NCBI RefSeq assembly: GCF_002091755.1
Contig: NZ_BDAI01000007.1
Coordinates: forward strand, 62,001-126,000
Source of the DNA: Pseudomonas nitroreducens NBRC 12694
GTDB taxonomy: Bacteria; Pseudomonadota; Gammaproteobacteria; Pseudomonadales; Pseudomonadaceae
DNA: 64,000 bases
Direction of reading: 5' to 3'
Shown here: one piece after another, positions 22,987 through 32,551 of the stretch
Position numbering within the stretch: position 1 is the stretch's first letter
How the letters are laid out: each line of letters begins with the position of its first letter
Translations under genes and position numbers: made by a program
Notes under the pieces: generated by a model
Told to the model about the DNA's origin: nothing
Databases searched by the model: none
The model's input: only the letters and a program-made list of their open reading frames with translations

Positions 22987-25836
22987 TCAGGCCTCGGCCA
23001 GCGCCCGGTTCAGCGCCTGTTCCAGGCTCTGCTTGTAGCGCAGGAAGTGCACCGTCTGCAGCTCGCCGCCCTCGCGCATGGCCGAGAGGTCCAGGTCGGT
23101 GATGTAGCAGGGGTAGCGCTCCTGTCCCCGGCGCCGGTCCAGGATGTGCCTGGCCACGGCCTGGAACAGCTCGTTACCGAACTCCAGTTCCGAGAACTCG
23201 CGGTGGTTGCAGAACAGCGTGGTGCGCGCGCGCTGGCCTTCTCCGGGTTCGACGATCGCCTGCACGTTGTAGAACGGCAGCGCTTCCAGCGGCTGCGGCG
23301 TATTGCGCCGCTCGATGCGTTGCGCGCGCTGGTGACCGTTGGTCACCACTTCGTAGAAGAGGATGTCCGCACCCACCGGTCCCTGGCTTTCCAGTAGCGA
23401 GATCACGGCGTTGCGGCGGTACTGCACCGACTGCAGGAAGCGCTGCAGCGGCAGCAGCAGGCCTTCCTCGGTGTCGTACTCCTGGCGCCGCCGCCAGAGG
23501 GCGTTGCGCTCATCGAGGATGGTGATTTCCGCGCTGCCTTCGTCCAGGCGGTAGAACACCTGCACGGTATTGGCCCGGCCCAGCGGCAGGATCATGGCGA
23601 GGTCGTCGCCTTCCAGCGCGTGCCGGTCCAGCTGCAGGAAGCCGCTGTCGTCCTGGGTGTCGCCCAGGTGCTCGACGAGCGCCGGCAGCCCTTCGATCAC
23701 CCGGTGGCTGACGCTGCCGGGCACCAGGTGCAGCAGGTGGAAATGCTGGCGCACCTGCAGCAGGTAGCGCCCGCCCTTGCCGCTGGCGAGCTGCGCATGG
23801 GCATCGCGGAACAGGTCTTCCACACGCTGGGCGATGGCCGCGGCGCGGTTGCGGCAGAAGCAGCGCACCAGCAGACGCGGCGGCGGGGCGTCGGTGGGCA
23901 GCGTGTTGAGGAACTCGCGCAGGCAGTCGAGCAGCGCGTGGGGTCCCGAGTAGCGGCTGACCAGCAGTTCGTTCCAGCTGTTGAGGGTGATTTGGTCGAG
24001 GGTCAGCACCAGGTTGTCGCGCACCCCGGAGTAGCCGAGCGAGTCGGTGCGCTCGGTGGTCATGTGCACGTTCATCTGGCTGTGCTGGCGCAGCGGGTCG
24101 ATGCCGACGTTCACCAGCAGCAACACCTGCGACGGCACCGCACTGCGCAGCAGGGCGCTTTCCGGCACCTCGTCGAGCGGCAGCGGGACGGCCTGCTGCA
24201 GGCTGCCCAGCAGGTTCTGCAGTTCGAACTCGCTCAGGTCGCTGGCGCCCGGCTGCAGGGACAGCCGCGTTGTCGCATCGACCACGCCGTTGCGGTGGCT
24301 CCAGGCGAGCAGGTCCATGAGGTCACGGGCGCGACGTAGCGGGGCGAAGTCGGCCATCTCCTGCAGCGACAGGTTGCCGCCATACAGCGCCCAGAACGGA
24401 GGTTTGCCGGCGTCGCCACCCGGCAGCTGGGCGAGGGTGAGGATGTCTTCGGCCATGTCCGGGGCGATACCCGGGTTGATGAATTCGACCTTGCCGGCCT
24501 TGCGCTCGAAGGCGGCGTACAGGCGTCGTCCGAGGATGCCCATGTCCCGCGGGTTGATGCCGCTGGCGGCCTGCTGCAGGCGGGCGAACTGAGAAAGGAA
24601 GCGGTAGCTATGGGTCAGCTCGTTGACCAGCGCGCGGCGTTCCAGCAGCACCTGGCGCACTTTCCACTGGCTGCGGCTGTCCAGTTGGGCGAAGGCGCGG
24701 TTGTCCCACTTCCACTCCGCCGAGACGCGCTCCATCACCTTGCGCTGCCAGCTCTTGTGGCCCTGGCGCGGCGGCCGGCCGAGCTTCTTGCCGACCTTCA
24801 GGTAGAGGCAGCGGCGGATCAGTTCCAGGCGCTCGGTTTCCCCGCGCGCCTTGAGGTATTCCTCCAGGCGCCGGTAGAGCATCACGTAGGGGTCGAGATC
24901 CTCCACGTCCAGGCGGCCGGCGTAGATCGCCTGCTTGTAGCGCAGGCTCAGGCAGGAAACCTGCGGGTGTTCGCTGGCGTAGACCTCGGTGAGCAGCAGC
25001 TTGAGCACCGATTTGTAGGGCGACTCGATGCCCTTGAACAACTGCCACATGCCGGCGCCGATGAACTCGCCGGGCGGGATGCGCGCCAGGTGCCCGAGAT
25101 CGAGGACGTCCTCGGCGCGGATGAAGCGTTTGCTCAGCAGTGTCTGGCAGTACTCTGCGTAGCGATTCTCCTCATAGACCGGTACCAGCCACCACAGCGG
25201 CGTGCGGCCGCCAAGCCAGATGGCGGTGCGGTAGAACTCGTCGAGCAGCAGGTAGTGCTGGCTGGTGCCGCAGTCGTCGGAGGTCAGCCGCGCCTCGCGG
25301 GCGCCCTGGGTGTAGTGCTGCGGGTCGACGAGGAAGCAGTGCACCTCGGCGCCCAGGGTCGCGGCCCATTGTTCGAGCAGCTCGCATTTGCGGCGCAGTT
25401 CCGCCAGCTCCCGCTCGGAGAGGTCGGGGGCGTGGCAGACCCACAGGTCCAGGTCGCTCTGTTCGGCCTGGGCGACGGTGCCCAGGCTGCCCATCAGGAA
25501 CAGCCCGTGGATCGGCAGTGGCGGGTTGCCGCGACGGGGCTTGTAGCTGAAGGAGCGGGTCAGGCGCTGGGCTTCGGCGAGGACGTCGTCCTCCGGGACG
25601 AAGTTCGACAGCCCTGCGGGGGTGCTGGCCGATACGTAGCCGGGCAGCAGCGGGTGGTTCACGTCCAGCAGCAGCGGCAGCAGCTTGAGAACAAGCTGCT
25701 GCCGCGTGGAAAGCGCTTCACTGGCCCGTTGCAAGCGCGCGGAGTTGACCTTCAGGAAGCGCTGACGCAGCTGCGTCAGCACCTTTCGGTCGATGCCGTC
25801 GTCGATGTCCGGGCGAATTTCGGGAGTGAGCGTCAT
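22987..25836 (-). CDS. cyaA: Class I adenylate cyclase
   Basis: 949 residues. Makes cAMP for Vfr/CRP. The N-terminal catalytic domain shows the nucleotidyltransferase signature LMGSLGTVAQAEQSDLDLWV (near residue 115), with GS and DLD metal ligands, and later segments EEYLKARGETERLELIRRCLYLKVG typical of enterobacterial-type Cya (split here as EEYLKARGETERLELI). The C-terminal half is the regulatory domain. The divergent region at its start is short and the gene is monocistronic, converging on rnk. Confidence 0.95.
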   Translation of the reverse strand: MTLTPEIRPDIDDGIDRKVLTQLRQRFLKVNSARLQRASEALSTRQQLVLKLLPLLLDVNHPLLPGYVSASTPAGLSNFVPEDDVLAEAQRLTRSFSYKPRRGNPPLPIHGLFLMGSLGTVAQAEQSDLDLWVCHAPDLSERELAELRRKCELLEQWAATLGAEVHCFLVDPQHYTQGAREARLTSDDCGTSQHYLLLDEFYRTAIWLGGRTPLWWLVPVYEENRYAEYCQTLLSKRFIRAEDVLDLGHLARIPPGEFIGAGMWQLFKGIESPYKSVLKLLLTEVYASEHPQVSCLSLRYKQAIYAGRLDVEDLDPYVMLYRRLEEYLKARGETERLELIRRCLYLKVGKKLGRPPRQGHKSWQRKVMERVSAEWKWDNRAFAQLDSRSQWKVRQVLLERRALVNELTHSYRFLSQFARLQQAASGINPRDMGILGRRLYAAFERKAGKVEFINPGIAPDMAEDILTLAQLPGGDAGKPPFWALYGGNLSLQEMADFAPLRRARDLMDLLAWSHRNGVVDATTRLSLQPGASDLSEFELQNLLGSLQQAVPLPLDEVPESALLRSAVPSQVLLLVNVGIDPLRQHSQMNVHMTTERTDSLGYSGVRDNLVLTLDQITLNSWNELLVSRYSGPHALLDCLREFLNTLPTDAPPPRLLVRCFCRNRAAAIAQRVEDLFRDAHAQLASGKGGRYLLQVRQHFHLLHLVPGSVSHRVIEGLPALVEHLGDTQDDSGFLQLDRHALEGDDLAMILPLGRANTVQVFYRLDEGSAEITILDERNALWRRRQEYDTEEGLLLPLQRFLQSVQYRRNAVISLLESQGPVGADILFYEVVTNGHQRAQRIERRNTPQPLEALPFYNVQAIVEPGEGQRARTTLFCNHREFSELEFGNELFQAVARHILDRRRGQERYPCYITDLDLSAMREGGELQTVHFLRYKQSLEQALNRALAEA

Positions 25837-25928
25837 GGCGTACTGCTGCCTGGCCAGCGGCGCCGCATCAGGGAATGCGGCGCTCGGAAGTGTGCCAGTT
25901 TATCGCCCGCTCGCAGGGGAACTTGAGG

Positions 25929-26162
25929 TCAGCCGCGCAGGATGCCGAGCAGGACCTGAGCGTGTTCGGCGGCGTCGAGGCCCAGGCTGGTCAGATAGCC
26001 TCCGTCCTGCTGGTCGATCAGGCCTTTGGCATGGAGTCGGCCGGCGGCCGCCACGGCCTCGGCGGAAGCGTCGTGATGCACTTTCAACCCGGCCTGGCTG
26101 TTCTCCAGGTCGTAGAGCGCCAGCAGATCAAGTTCCTCAACCATTTCTTTGGTGAAAGCCAT
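25929..26162 (-). CDS. TIGR02647 family protein
   Basis: 77-residue protein matching the TIGR02647 family, common in pseudomonads and relatives and of unknown function. Recognisable segments: MVEELDLLALYDLENSQAGL, VHHDASAEAVAAAGRLHAKG, GYLTSLGLDAAEHAQ. The layout suggests a small winged-helix-like fold. It lies upstream of cyaA and downstream of the 93-residue protein on the same strand. Confidence 0.82.
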   Translation of the reverse strand: MAFTKEMVEELDLLALYDLENSQAGLKVHHDASAEAVAAAGRLHAKGLIDQQDGGYLTSLGLDAAEHAQVLLGILRG

Positions 26163-26243
26163 TCTTCTAACTCCCGATGGTCAATGAGGCTCCAGTGTAG
26201 TCTCAAGTCCGACCGGTTCGGCAAGCGGTCTTATGCCGCTGCC

Positions 26244-26525
26244 TCATTCGGCAACAGTGCCGTCGGGCAGGGTCGGCAGTGCGCGCAAGGCCTGTTCGTA
26301 CCATTCGCCGTTGAACGGGCGGTCTTCGGCCAGCATCGACTCGATCTCGTGGGCGAGCACGAGGGCCATCAGGTGCAGTGCATCCTCGCGCTCGTAGCCG
26401 ACCAGCGTCAGCTTGTTGAACACCGCGCGGGCGGCTGCCGGGCTCTCGCTTTCAATCTGGTTCTCGATCGCCTGGATCAGGGTGTCTTCGGCGAAGGACT
26501 CTTCGGCATCGTCCTGGTCAGTCAT
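26244..26525 (-). CDS. Conserved small acidic protein, unknown function
   Basis: 93 residues, no family recognised. Acidic N-terminus (DQDDAEESFAED) and a largely helical body with GYEREDALHLMALVLAHEIE. The ATG at 26525 has GGAGAG eight bases upstream; a GTG at 26528 is possible. It is divergent from corA across 90 bases. Confidence 0.7.
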   Translation of the reverse strand: MTDQDDAEESFAEDTLIQAIENQIESESPAAARAVFNKLTLVGYEREDALHLMALVLAHEIESMLAEDRPFNGEWYEQALRALPTLPDGTVAE

Positions 26526-26614
26526 CACATTGCTCTCCGCTGGACTTGTGAAGCCGCCTGAAGTTGGCCAACCTGCGGGACAACTTCAGGTGCGTAAAAG
26601 GATTGTGGGGCGAC

Positions 26615-27580
26615 ATGATCACCTATTACACCCTCGTCGGCGACCGCCTGGTTCGCCACAACGGCAGCGAGTGCCATGGCATGCCCAAGGACACGCTCTG
26701 GATCGACCTGTTCCGGCCCACGGCGGAAGAGGAAAAACTGCTGGAGTCGATCATCGAGGTGGATGTGCCGACCCAGGAGGAGATGGCCGAGATCGAGGAC
26801 TCCTCGCGCTTCTACGAGAGCAAGGGCGCGCTGTACATGACCACCACCGTGGTCGGTGGCATCCGCGAGCACAAGCCGAGCACCTCGGAGGTCACCTGCG
26901 TACTGACGCCGCACTGGCTGGTGACGGTGCGCTACACCGACCTGCTGGCCTTCCGTACCTTCGAGTCGCGCACCCAGCGCGGCGGCTGCGAGGGGCGCAG
27001 CGACCAGTTGTTCGTGACCCTGATGGACAGCGTGGTGGACCGCATCGCCGACGTGCTGGAGAACGTCCAGAAGCAGCTCGACAGCCTGGGCACCAGCATC
27101 TTCCGCGAGGGCCCGGCCAACGAGAAGGCCGACCTGCAGGAAGTGGTCAAGCAACTCGGGCGCAAGAACTCGCTGCTGTCCAAGCTCAACGAGAGCCTGC
27201 TGAGCATCAGCCGGCCGCTGAGCTATTTCCGCCAGGGCAGCAACGGCTGGATCAGCGACGAAGTGAAGCTGGGCATGAAGTCGGTGGAGCGCGACGTCCG
27301 CTCGCTCAGCGAGTACCAGACGAAGATGGCCGGGGAAATCACCTTCCTGCTCGATGCCACCCTGGGCCTGATCAACATCGAGCAGAACAGCATCATCAAG
27401 GTGTTCTCCATCGCCGCGGTACTGTTCCTGCCGCCGACCCTGGTGGGTACGGTGTACGGCATGAACTTCGCGCACATGCCCGAGCTTGCGTGGCTGGCCG
27501 GCTACCCCATGGCGCTGGTGGCGATGGTGATCTCGGCGATCATTCCCTACTACTGGTTCAAGTACAAAGGCTGGCTGTAG
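26615..27580 (+). CDS. corA: CorA family magnesium/cobalt transporter
   Basis: 321 residues. Pentameric divalent-metal channel. A long cytoplasmic N-terminal domain precedes two C-terminal membrane helices; the pore signature YGMNF (near residue 286) lies at the end of the first. The start at 26615 follows GTGGGGCGAC and gives a typical length; the frame is open further upstream without a site. It is divergent from the small acidic protein and upstream of ppk2. Confidence 0.93.
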   Translation: MITYYTLVGDRLVRHNGSECHGMPKDTLWIDLFRPTAEEEKLLESIIEVDVPTQEEMAEIEDSSRFYESKGALYMTTTVVGGIREHKPSTSEVTCVLTPHWLVTVRYTDLLAFRTFESRTQRGGCEGRSDQLFVTLMDSVVDRIADVLENVQKQLDSLGTSIFREGPANEKADLQEVVKQLGRKNSLLSKLNESLLSISRPLSYFRQGSNGWISDEVKLGMKSVERDVRSLSEYQTKMAGEITFLLDATLGLINIEQNSIIKVFSIAAVLFLPPTLVGTVYGMNFAHMPELAWLAGYPMALVAMVISAIIPYYWFKYKGWL

Positions 27581-27703
27581 CCGGTTGCTGGGTGGATTGA
27601 GGCGAGCTCGCTCGATGAGATTGATGCCGGTCAAGAAGGCTCGCCCCGCTGGGGCAGAGAGTGGGAAGTCCCCTGACCACTCAATGTCTCACCGGAGGAG
27701 ACC

Positions 27704-28747
27704 ATGTCCGAGACCGTCACCCGCAGAACCGCCGCGGTACGCCGTGCCAACAAGACTGCCAGCCGGGCGCCGGCCGCCGCCAAGCCACCGATGACCGATG
27801 GCGCGGAGGAAATCCGTGCCCAGAGCCATGGCCCGGTTGCGCTGAAAGTGGCCATGGCGCCCCGCGGCAGCAACGAGGACTCCACGTCCGCCGAGCTGCC
27901 GGCCCTCTACCCTTACCGCAAGCGGCTGCAGCGCAGGGAATACGAACATCTCAAGGAGCAGTTGCAGGTCGAGCTGCTGAAGGTGCAAAGCTGGGTGAAG
28001 GAGACCGGCCAGCGCGTCGTCGTGCTGTTCGAGGGCCGTGACGCCGCGGGCAAGGGCGGCACGATCAAACGCTTCATGGAGCACCTCAACCCGCGTGGCG
28101 CGCGGGTCATCGCCCTGGAGAAACCCAGCGACGCCGAGCGCGGCCAGTGGTACTTCCAGCGCTACATCCAGCACCTGCCCACGGCCGGGGAGATCGTCTT
28201 CTTCGACCGCTCCTGGTACAACCGCGCCGGCGTCGAGCGGGTGATGGGCTTCTGCTCGCCGCGCCAGTACCTGGAGTTCATGCAGCAGACACCGGAGCTG
28301 GAGCGCATGCTGGTGCGCAACGGCATCCTGGTCTTCAAGTACTGGTTCTCGGTGAGCCGCGAGGAGCAACTGCGCCGTTTCGTCTCGCGCCGCGACGACC
28401 CGCTCAAGCACTGGAAGCTGTCACCCATCGACATCCAGTCGCTGGACAAGTGGGATGACTACACCCAGGCCAAGGAAGCGATGTTCTTCCACACCGACAC
28501 CGCCGATGCGCCCTGGGTGGTGATCAAGTCCGACGACAAGAAGCGTGCGCGCCTCAACTGCCTGCGGCACTTCCTGCACACGCTGGATTACCCCGGCAAG
28601 GACGAGAAGATCGCCCACGCGCCTGACCCGCTGCTGGTCGGCCGGGCCGCCGACCTGGACCGTGACGAGATGCAGGCGCCGCCTGTGGTGGAGAGTGCTG
28701 CCGCGGTACCCGAGGCGGAGCCGGAACCCGAGGCGATCCCAGCCTGA
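27704..28747 (+). CDS. ppk2: Polyphosphate kinase 2
   Basis: 347 residues. Transfers phosphate between polyphosphate and nucleotides. A disordered Ala/Pro/Lys-rich N-terminus (about 1-65) is followed by the P-loop-kinase fold: Walker A FEGRDAAGKGGTIKRF (about 110), Walker B/lid FFDRSWYNRAGVERVMGF, and DDYTQAKEAMFFHTDT. The acidic C-terminal tail (EAEPEPEAIP) is low complexity. A good ribosome site CCGGAGGAGACC precedes the ATG. In P. aeruginosa the PPK2A enzyme favours GTP; substrate preference here is inferred. Confidence 0.93.
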   Translation: MSETVTRRTAAVRRANKTASRAPAAAKPPMTDGAEEIRAQSHGPVALKVAMAPRGSNEDSTSAELPALYPYRKRLQRREYEHLKEQLQVELLKVQSWVKETGQRVVVLFEGRDAAGKGGTIKRFMEHLNPRGARVIALEKPSDAERGQWYFQRYIQHLPTAGEIVFFDRSWYNRAGVERVMGFCSPRQYLEFMQQTPELERMLVRNGILVFKYWFSVSREEQLRRFVSRRDDPLKHWKLSPIDIQSLDKWDDYTQAKEAMFFHTDTADAPWVVIKSDDKKRARLNCLRHFLHTLDYPGKDEKIAHAPDPLLVGRAADLDRDEMQAPPVVESAAAVPEAEPEPEAIPA

Positions 28748-28751
28748 GGCG

Positions 28752-29519
28752 CTACTGCTGGCTGATCAGCATGAGCTGGCCGGAAACGGCGCGGGCGTTG
28801 CGGTCGACGATGATCGGGGCCCAGGGACGGCCGGAAGCGCTGACGCCGCTGTTGCTCTTGCTGTTCATGTCCAGCAGCGCCTTGCTCAGGTATTCCCAGC
28901 GGGTGCGCAGTTTCTTGGTCGCATCGCTATCGGGCAACTGATCGATGCGCTGGGTCAGCAGCGGCACCAGCACGCTCTCGTCCTGGCCGAGGTATTCCTG
29001 CGGCTGCTCGCGGGCCAGCTCCAGGCCGCTGATGTACGCGCGGCCCAGGTACTGGGTGGCCAGGTACTCGACGCGCACCGGCAGTTCCCACAGCGGAATC
29101 TGATTGGCGTCGGCGCTAGCCGGCACGAAGCGCTCGACCTGGTTGAGCAGCTCGCGCAGGGCACGGCTCAGGTCCTGGTTGTAGCGCCAGGGCAGGTCTT
29201 CTTCCTTGGGGCCGTAGGAAACGCCATTGCGAATCTGCGTTACGAATTCCGCATGGGCCTTCTTGAGGGCGTCGTCGGCCTTGGGGTAGCCCTTGACCGC
29301 CTTGTCCAGGGTGGCCAGGTCCTTCTCCAGCTGGGCGGCGTGGGTTTCCTGGAAGCCTTCGCCGCGCAGCAGCAACAGGCTGTTGATCGAGCGGCAGGTG
29401 TAGACCTGCAGGGTCTGCAATTGCAGTTCCTCGCTGGGCAGGTTGGCCTGGGCGGCGAGGGAGAGGAGTCCGAAACAGCACAGCAGGAAACCGCGATAGA
29501 CATCGAGCTTTCGGAACAT
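28752..29519 (-). CDS. Secreted protein of unknown function
   Basis: 255 residues with a signal peptide (hydrophobic 10-22, cleavage after AAQA). The mature part is helical, with a conserved-looking TLQVYTCRSINSLLLLRGEGF near the N-terminus and the C-terminal region GRPWAPIIVDRNARAVSGQL. I recognise it as a conserved pseudomonad hypothetical but no function. It converges on ppk2 with only 4 bases between their stops. Confidence 0.75.
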   Translation of the reverse strand: MFRKLDVYRGFLLCCFGLLSLAAQANLPSEELQLQTLQVYTCRSINSLLLLRGEGFQETHAAQLEKDLATLDKAVKGYPKADDALKKAHAEFVTQIRNGVSYGPKEEDLPWRYNQDLSRALRELLNQVERFVPASADANQIPLWELPVRVEYLATQYLGRAYISGLELAREQPQEYLGQDESVLVPLLTQRIDQLPDSDATKKLRTRWEYLSKALLDMNSKSNSGVSASGRPWAPIIVDRNARAVSGQLMLISQQ

Positions 29520-29744
29520 GGCGGAGGCGTCCTTCTTGTTATTGTGAGCTGCCTGATTCGCCCGGGCGCGTGTTCTCTGGCGCCAGAAATGCAGCTATCC
29601 CTAGGCTAGCTGCGAACCTTGCCGCTGCAACCGTCCGAAAGAGTGATTTGTGCAGTTGAACCGGTGCCGGCGGAAGGTTCGGGAGGGGGAGGACTGCTCT
29701 GGGGAGAGCCGAACCTCCGCCGGGCTTTGCGGGGCAGACGGGCG

Positions 29745-30242
29745 TCAGAAGCGCCAGTAGGCCGAAAGGGTGGTCTGGTCGAGGTCGATGTCGCCGATGT
29801 CCAGGTACTCCTGCTCCAGGCGCACGCCCAGGCCGCCGATCACATCCATTTCACCGCCGAAACCGTAGAGCGCGTCCACGTCGTCGGATTTGCCGGCGGC
29901 ATCGTCATCAGCGTGCCAGGCATGCACGCCGGCGATGCCGTACAGGCGGATGCGCTGGCCGATGGGGACGCCCAGGTGGACGTTGGCTTGCAGCGACTCG
30001 CCGTCGAAGTGCTTCTTGCCGTCGCTCATGTCACCGAAGTCGACCACTGCGCCTTCCAGGGACAGGTAATTGTTGAAGCGGTAGCCGGCGTACAGCTTGT
30101 AGCTGTTGTCGTGGTCATCGAAGGACCGCTCGTCGATCTCGAGGCGGGTCACGCCGCCACCGACGTAGAGGCCGCTGTCGTCGGCCATCGCCAGGGCCGG
30201 AGCGGTCAGGGCGAGGGCGCAGAGGAGTTTCGAAAGGCGCAT
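29745..30242 (-). CDS. Outer membrane beta-barrel protein
   Basis: 165 residues. Signal peptide (residues 1-20, ending ALAMA). The mature chain alternates polar and hydrophobic residues in eight-strand style (SGLYVGGGVTRLEID, SYKLYAGYRFNNYLSLEGAV, IRLYGIAGVHAW) and ends in aromatic Phe (TTLSAYWRF), the outer-membrane insertion signal. It resembles OmpA-type/OmpW-type small barrels; no ligand can be inferred. The 29520-29744 gap upstream of the neighbouring secreted gene holds nothing recognisable. Confidence 0.82.
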   Translation of the reverse strand: MRLSKLLCALALTAPALAMADDSGLYVGGGVTRLEIDERSFDDHDNSYKLYAGYRFNNYLSLEGAVVDFGDMSDGKKHFDGESLQANVHLGVPIGQRIRLYGIAGVHAWHADDDAAGKSDDVDALYGFGGEMDVIGGLGVRLEQEYLDIGDIDLDQTTLSAYWRF

Positions 30243-30431
30243 AGGATTCCCTTGCGGCCGGCGCGTGGCGCTGGCCGCCTTGCTGTCATGCTGAAGGTTC
30301 GGGTGCCGGCTCGGCGCTGACGGATGGGGGCCAGCGCGGCGGCGGGTGCATTAGAACGAGGGGGCGACGGGCTCGACCATCGTAGGTTGTCGAGACTCGC
30401 CTGGCTTTTTTTCTAGACGGGCCGGCAGAGG

Positions 30432-31121
30432 TCAGACGTGGGCCGCCTGGCGCAGGCGTTCGCGGTCGAGGATCTCGATGCCGCCGTAGCTCAGGCGCAC
30501 GATGCCCTGGGCTTCCAGGTCCTTGAGGATCTGGTTGGTGGTCTGCCGTGACAGCGAGAGCATGGCCGCCAACTGCTCCTGGGGCAGGTGCAGCTCGCGC
30601 TTGGCAGTGGCCGACTCGCCGTAGCCCTCGGCGATCATCAGCAGGCGCCGGGCCAGGCGCGGCGCGGCGGGCAGCAGCGACAGCTCTTCCAGTACGGCGA
30701 AGGTGATGCGCAGCTTGTGGCTCATCAGCAGGGCGAAGTCGCGCCAGTATTCCGGGTGCTGCGCCAGCAGCGCCTGCAGCGGCGCCAGGGGCACCTGCAA
30801 CAGCACGGTGGCACCTTCGGCGTAGGCGTCGTGGGTGCGCGGCTGGCCGTCGAACAGGCAGATCTCGCCGAACCAGTTGGGCGCTTCCACCAGGGCCAGC
30901 AGCGCTTCCTTGCCGCTCTCGCCGACCACGCTGACGCGCATCGCCCCATCCACCACGCAATACAGGCCGCACGGCGCGTCGCCACGGGCGAACAGGCGCT
31001 GGCCGGCGGGCAGGCGGCGCACCAGGGCGGCTTCGCACAGGGCCTGGCGCAGACCCTCCGGCAGGGTCTGGAACCAGCGGCCTTCCGGCAGGCGGGCGAG
31101 GTAGGGCTTGGCGTCGGTCAT
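30432..31121 (-). CDS. Crp/Fnr family transcriptional regulator
   Basis: 229 residues. The N-terminal cyclic-nucleotide-binding-like beta roll (about 20-135) includes FARGDAPCGLYCVVDGAMRV and NWFGEICLFDGQPRTHDAYA. The C-terminal helix-turn-helix is LPQEQLAAMLSLSRQTTNQI. The Fnr-type cysteine cluster is absent, so an oxygen-sensing Fe-S role is unlikely. It is divergent from the Mpo1-like gene. Confidence 0.9.
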   Translation of the reverse strand: MTDAKPYLARLPEGRWFQTLPEGLRQALCEAALVRRLPAGQRLFARGDAPCGLYCVVDGAMRVSVVGESGKEALLALVEAPNWFGEICLFDGQPRTHDAYAEGATVLLQVPLAPLQALLAQHPEYWRDFALLMSHKLRITFAVLEELSLLPAAPRLARRLLMIAEGYGESATAKRELHLPQEQLAAMLSLSRQTTNQILKDLEAQGIVRLSYGGIEILDRERLRQAAHV

Positions 31122-31195
31122 GGGTAATGTCGGCTAGCTGACAGAGTGGCGAGGCGCACATCGCCATGATGCCAGTACCTTGCGGGAGAACAACA

Positions 31196-31720
31196 ATGAA
31201 AACGCTCGTCGACCACCTTGCCCAATATGCCGCCTACCATCGTGACCGGCGGAACATCGTCAGCCATTTCATCGGCATCCCGATGATCGTGCTGGCCATC
31301 GCTACCCTGCTGTCGCGCCCGGGCTTCGAGCTGGCCGGGCTGCCGGTCTCGCCGGCCACGCTGCTGGCGCTGGCCTCCGTGGTCTTCTACCTGCGCCTGG
31401 ACTTGCGCTTCGGCCTGCTGATGACCGCGCTGCTGGCGCTGTCGCTATGGGTCGGCGCCGCATTCGCAGCCGGTACCACGGCGTCCTGGCTTGCCTGGGG
31501 TATCGGCCTGTTCGTGGTGGGCTGGATCATCCAGTTCGTCGGCCACTGGTACGAGGGGCGCAAGCCGGCGTTCGTCGATGACCTCACCGGGCTGATCGTC
31601 GGCCCGCTGTTCGTCGCTGCCGAAGCGGCCTTCCTGCTTGGCCTGCGCGACGAAGTGCGCCACGCCGTGGAAGAGCGCGCCGGCCCCACCTGCATCCGCG
31701 AGAAGAAGGCGACCGCCTGA
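31196..31720 (+). CDS. Mpo1-like (DUF962) membrane protein
   Basis: 174 residues, DUF962/YGL010w family, related to yeast Mpo1, a 2-hydroxy fatty acid dioxygenase. Conserved His residues occur in the family positions: LAQYAAYHRDRRNIVSHFIG (His15 and others) and FVGHWYEGRKPAFVDDL. Four hydrophobic segments. ATG 31196 is preceded by GGGAGAACAACA. Alpha-oxidation activity is inferred from the family. Confidence 0.86.
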   Translation: MKTLVDHLAQYAAYHRDRRNIVSHFIGIPMIVLAIATLLSRPGFELAGLPVSPATLLALASVVFYLRLDLRFGLLMTALLALSLWVGAAFAAGTTASWLAWGIGLFVVGWIIQFVGHWYEGRKPAFVDDLTGLIVGPLFVAAEAAFLLGLRDEVRHAVEERAGPTCIREKKATA

Positions 31721-31726
31721 TTCAGC

Positions 31727-32515
31727 TCATTCTGTGCCGCTGAGCTGGCGCAGGATCCTGGCGCTGTCGGGGTCGGCCGGGAAGAAGGTTTCCAGCGCCA
31801 GCTCCGACAGCGTTACGTCCACCGGCGTGCCGAACACCGTGATGGTGCCGATCAGGCTGCAGACGCCCAGCTCCGTCTGCAATTGCACCGGGATCAGCAC
31901 CATGTCGCCGCTGGCTGTCTCGTCGTAGGGCGGCGCCGGATAGGCGGCCACCTCGTCGCGCAACGCCGCCAATGCCGGGTCGCCGCTGGCCTCGTAGTCG
32001 CGCTGCAAGCGCTCCACTACATGCGCCTTCCACGGCCCGAGATTGAGGATGCGCGGCGCCAGGCCCTTGGGGTGCAGGCTCATGCGCAGCACGTTGATCG
32101 GCGGCTGCAGCAGCTCCGGGGCGACGCCGAGCAGGAAGATATCCACCGTGCGGTTGGACGCCAGCAGATTCCAGTGGCGGTCCACCACCATCGCCGGGTT
32201 CGGCTCGTGGGCCTTGAGCAACTGGTCGATGGCCTGTTTCGCCACGGTCAGCGCCGGATCGTCCAGGCCTTTCTCCGAATACACCGGGGCGTAGCCCGCC
32301 GCGCTGAGCAGGCGGTTGCGCTCGCGCAGCGGAATGTCCAGTTGCTCCGCCAGGTGCAGGAGCATCTCGCGGCTGGGCAGGGCGCGTCCGGTTTCGACGA
32401 AGCTCAGGTGGCGCGTGGAGATATCCGCGTCGCAGGCGAGGTCGAGCTGGCTGAGTCGGCGGCGCTGGCGCCATTGGCGGAGCAGGGCGCCGACAGGTTG
32501 GGCTGGGCTGTTCAT
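31727..32515 (-). CDS. XRE regulator with MmyB-like ligand-binding domain
   Basis: 262 residues. The N-terminal helix-turn-helix (about 8-65) carries LSQLDLACDADISTRHLSFV and ETGRALPSREMLL. The rest is the MmyB-like PAS-type ligand pocket (about 100-255), with the AMVVDRHWNLLASN segment. Such proteins usually repress a divergent gene in response to fatty-acid-like ligands. The ATG at 32515 is chosen; a TTG at 32524 is possible. Its divergent neighbour is the membrane protein at 32644, and a palindrome lies between. Confidence 0.9.
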   Translation of the reverse strand: MNSPAQPVGALLRQWRQRRRLSQLDLACDADISTRHLSFVETGRALPSREMLLHLAEQLDIPLRERNRLLSAAGYAPVYSEKGLDDPALTVAKQAIDQLLKAHEPNPAMVVDRHWNLLASNRTVDIFLLGVAPELLQPPINVLRMSLHPKGLAPRILNLGPWKAHVVERLQRDYEASGDPALAALRDEVAAYPAPPYDETASGDMVLIPVQLQTELGVCSLIGTITVFGTPVDVTLSELALETFFPADPDSARILRQLSGTE

Positions 32516-32551
32516 GGGAGGCAACGATAGACCTCCCGCTTCGATGCGGCC

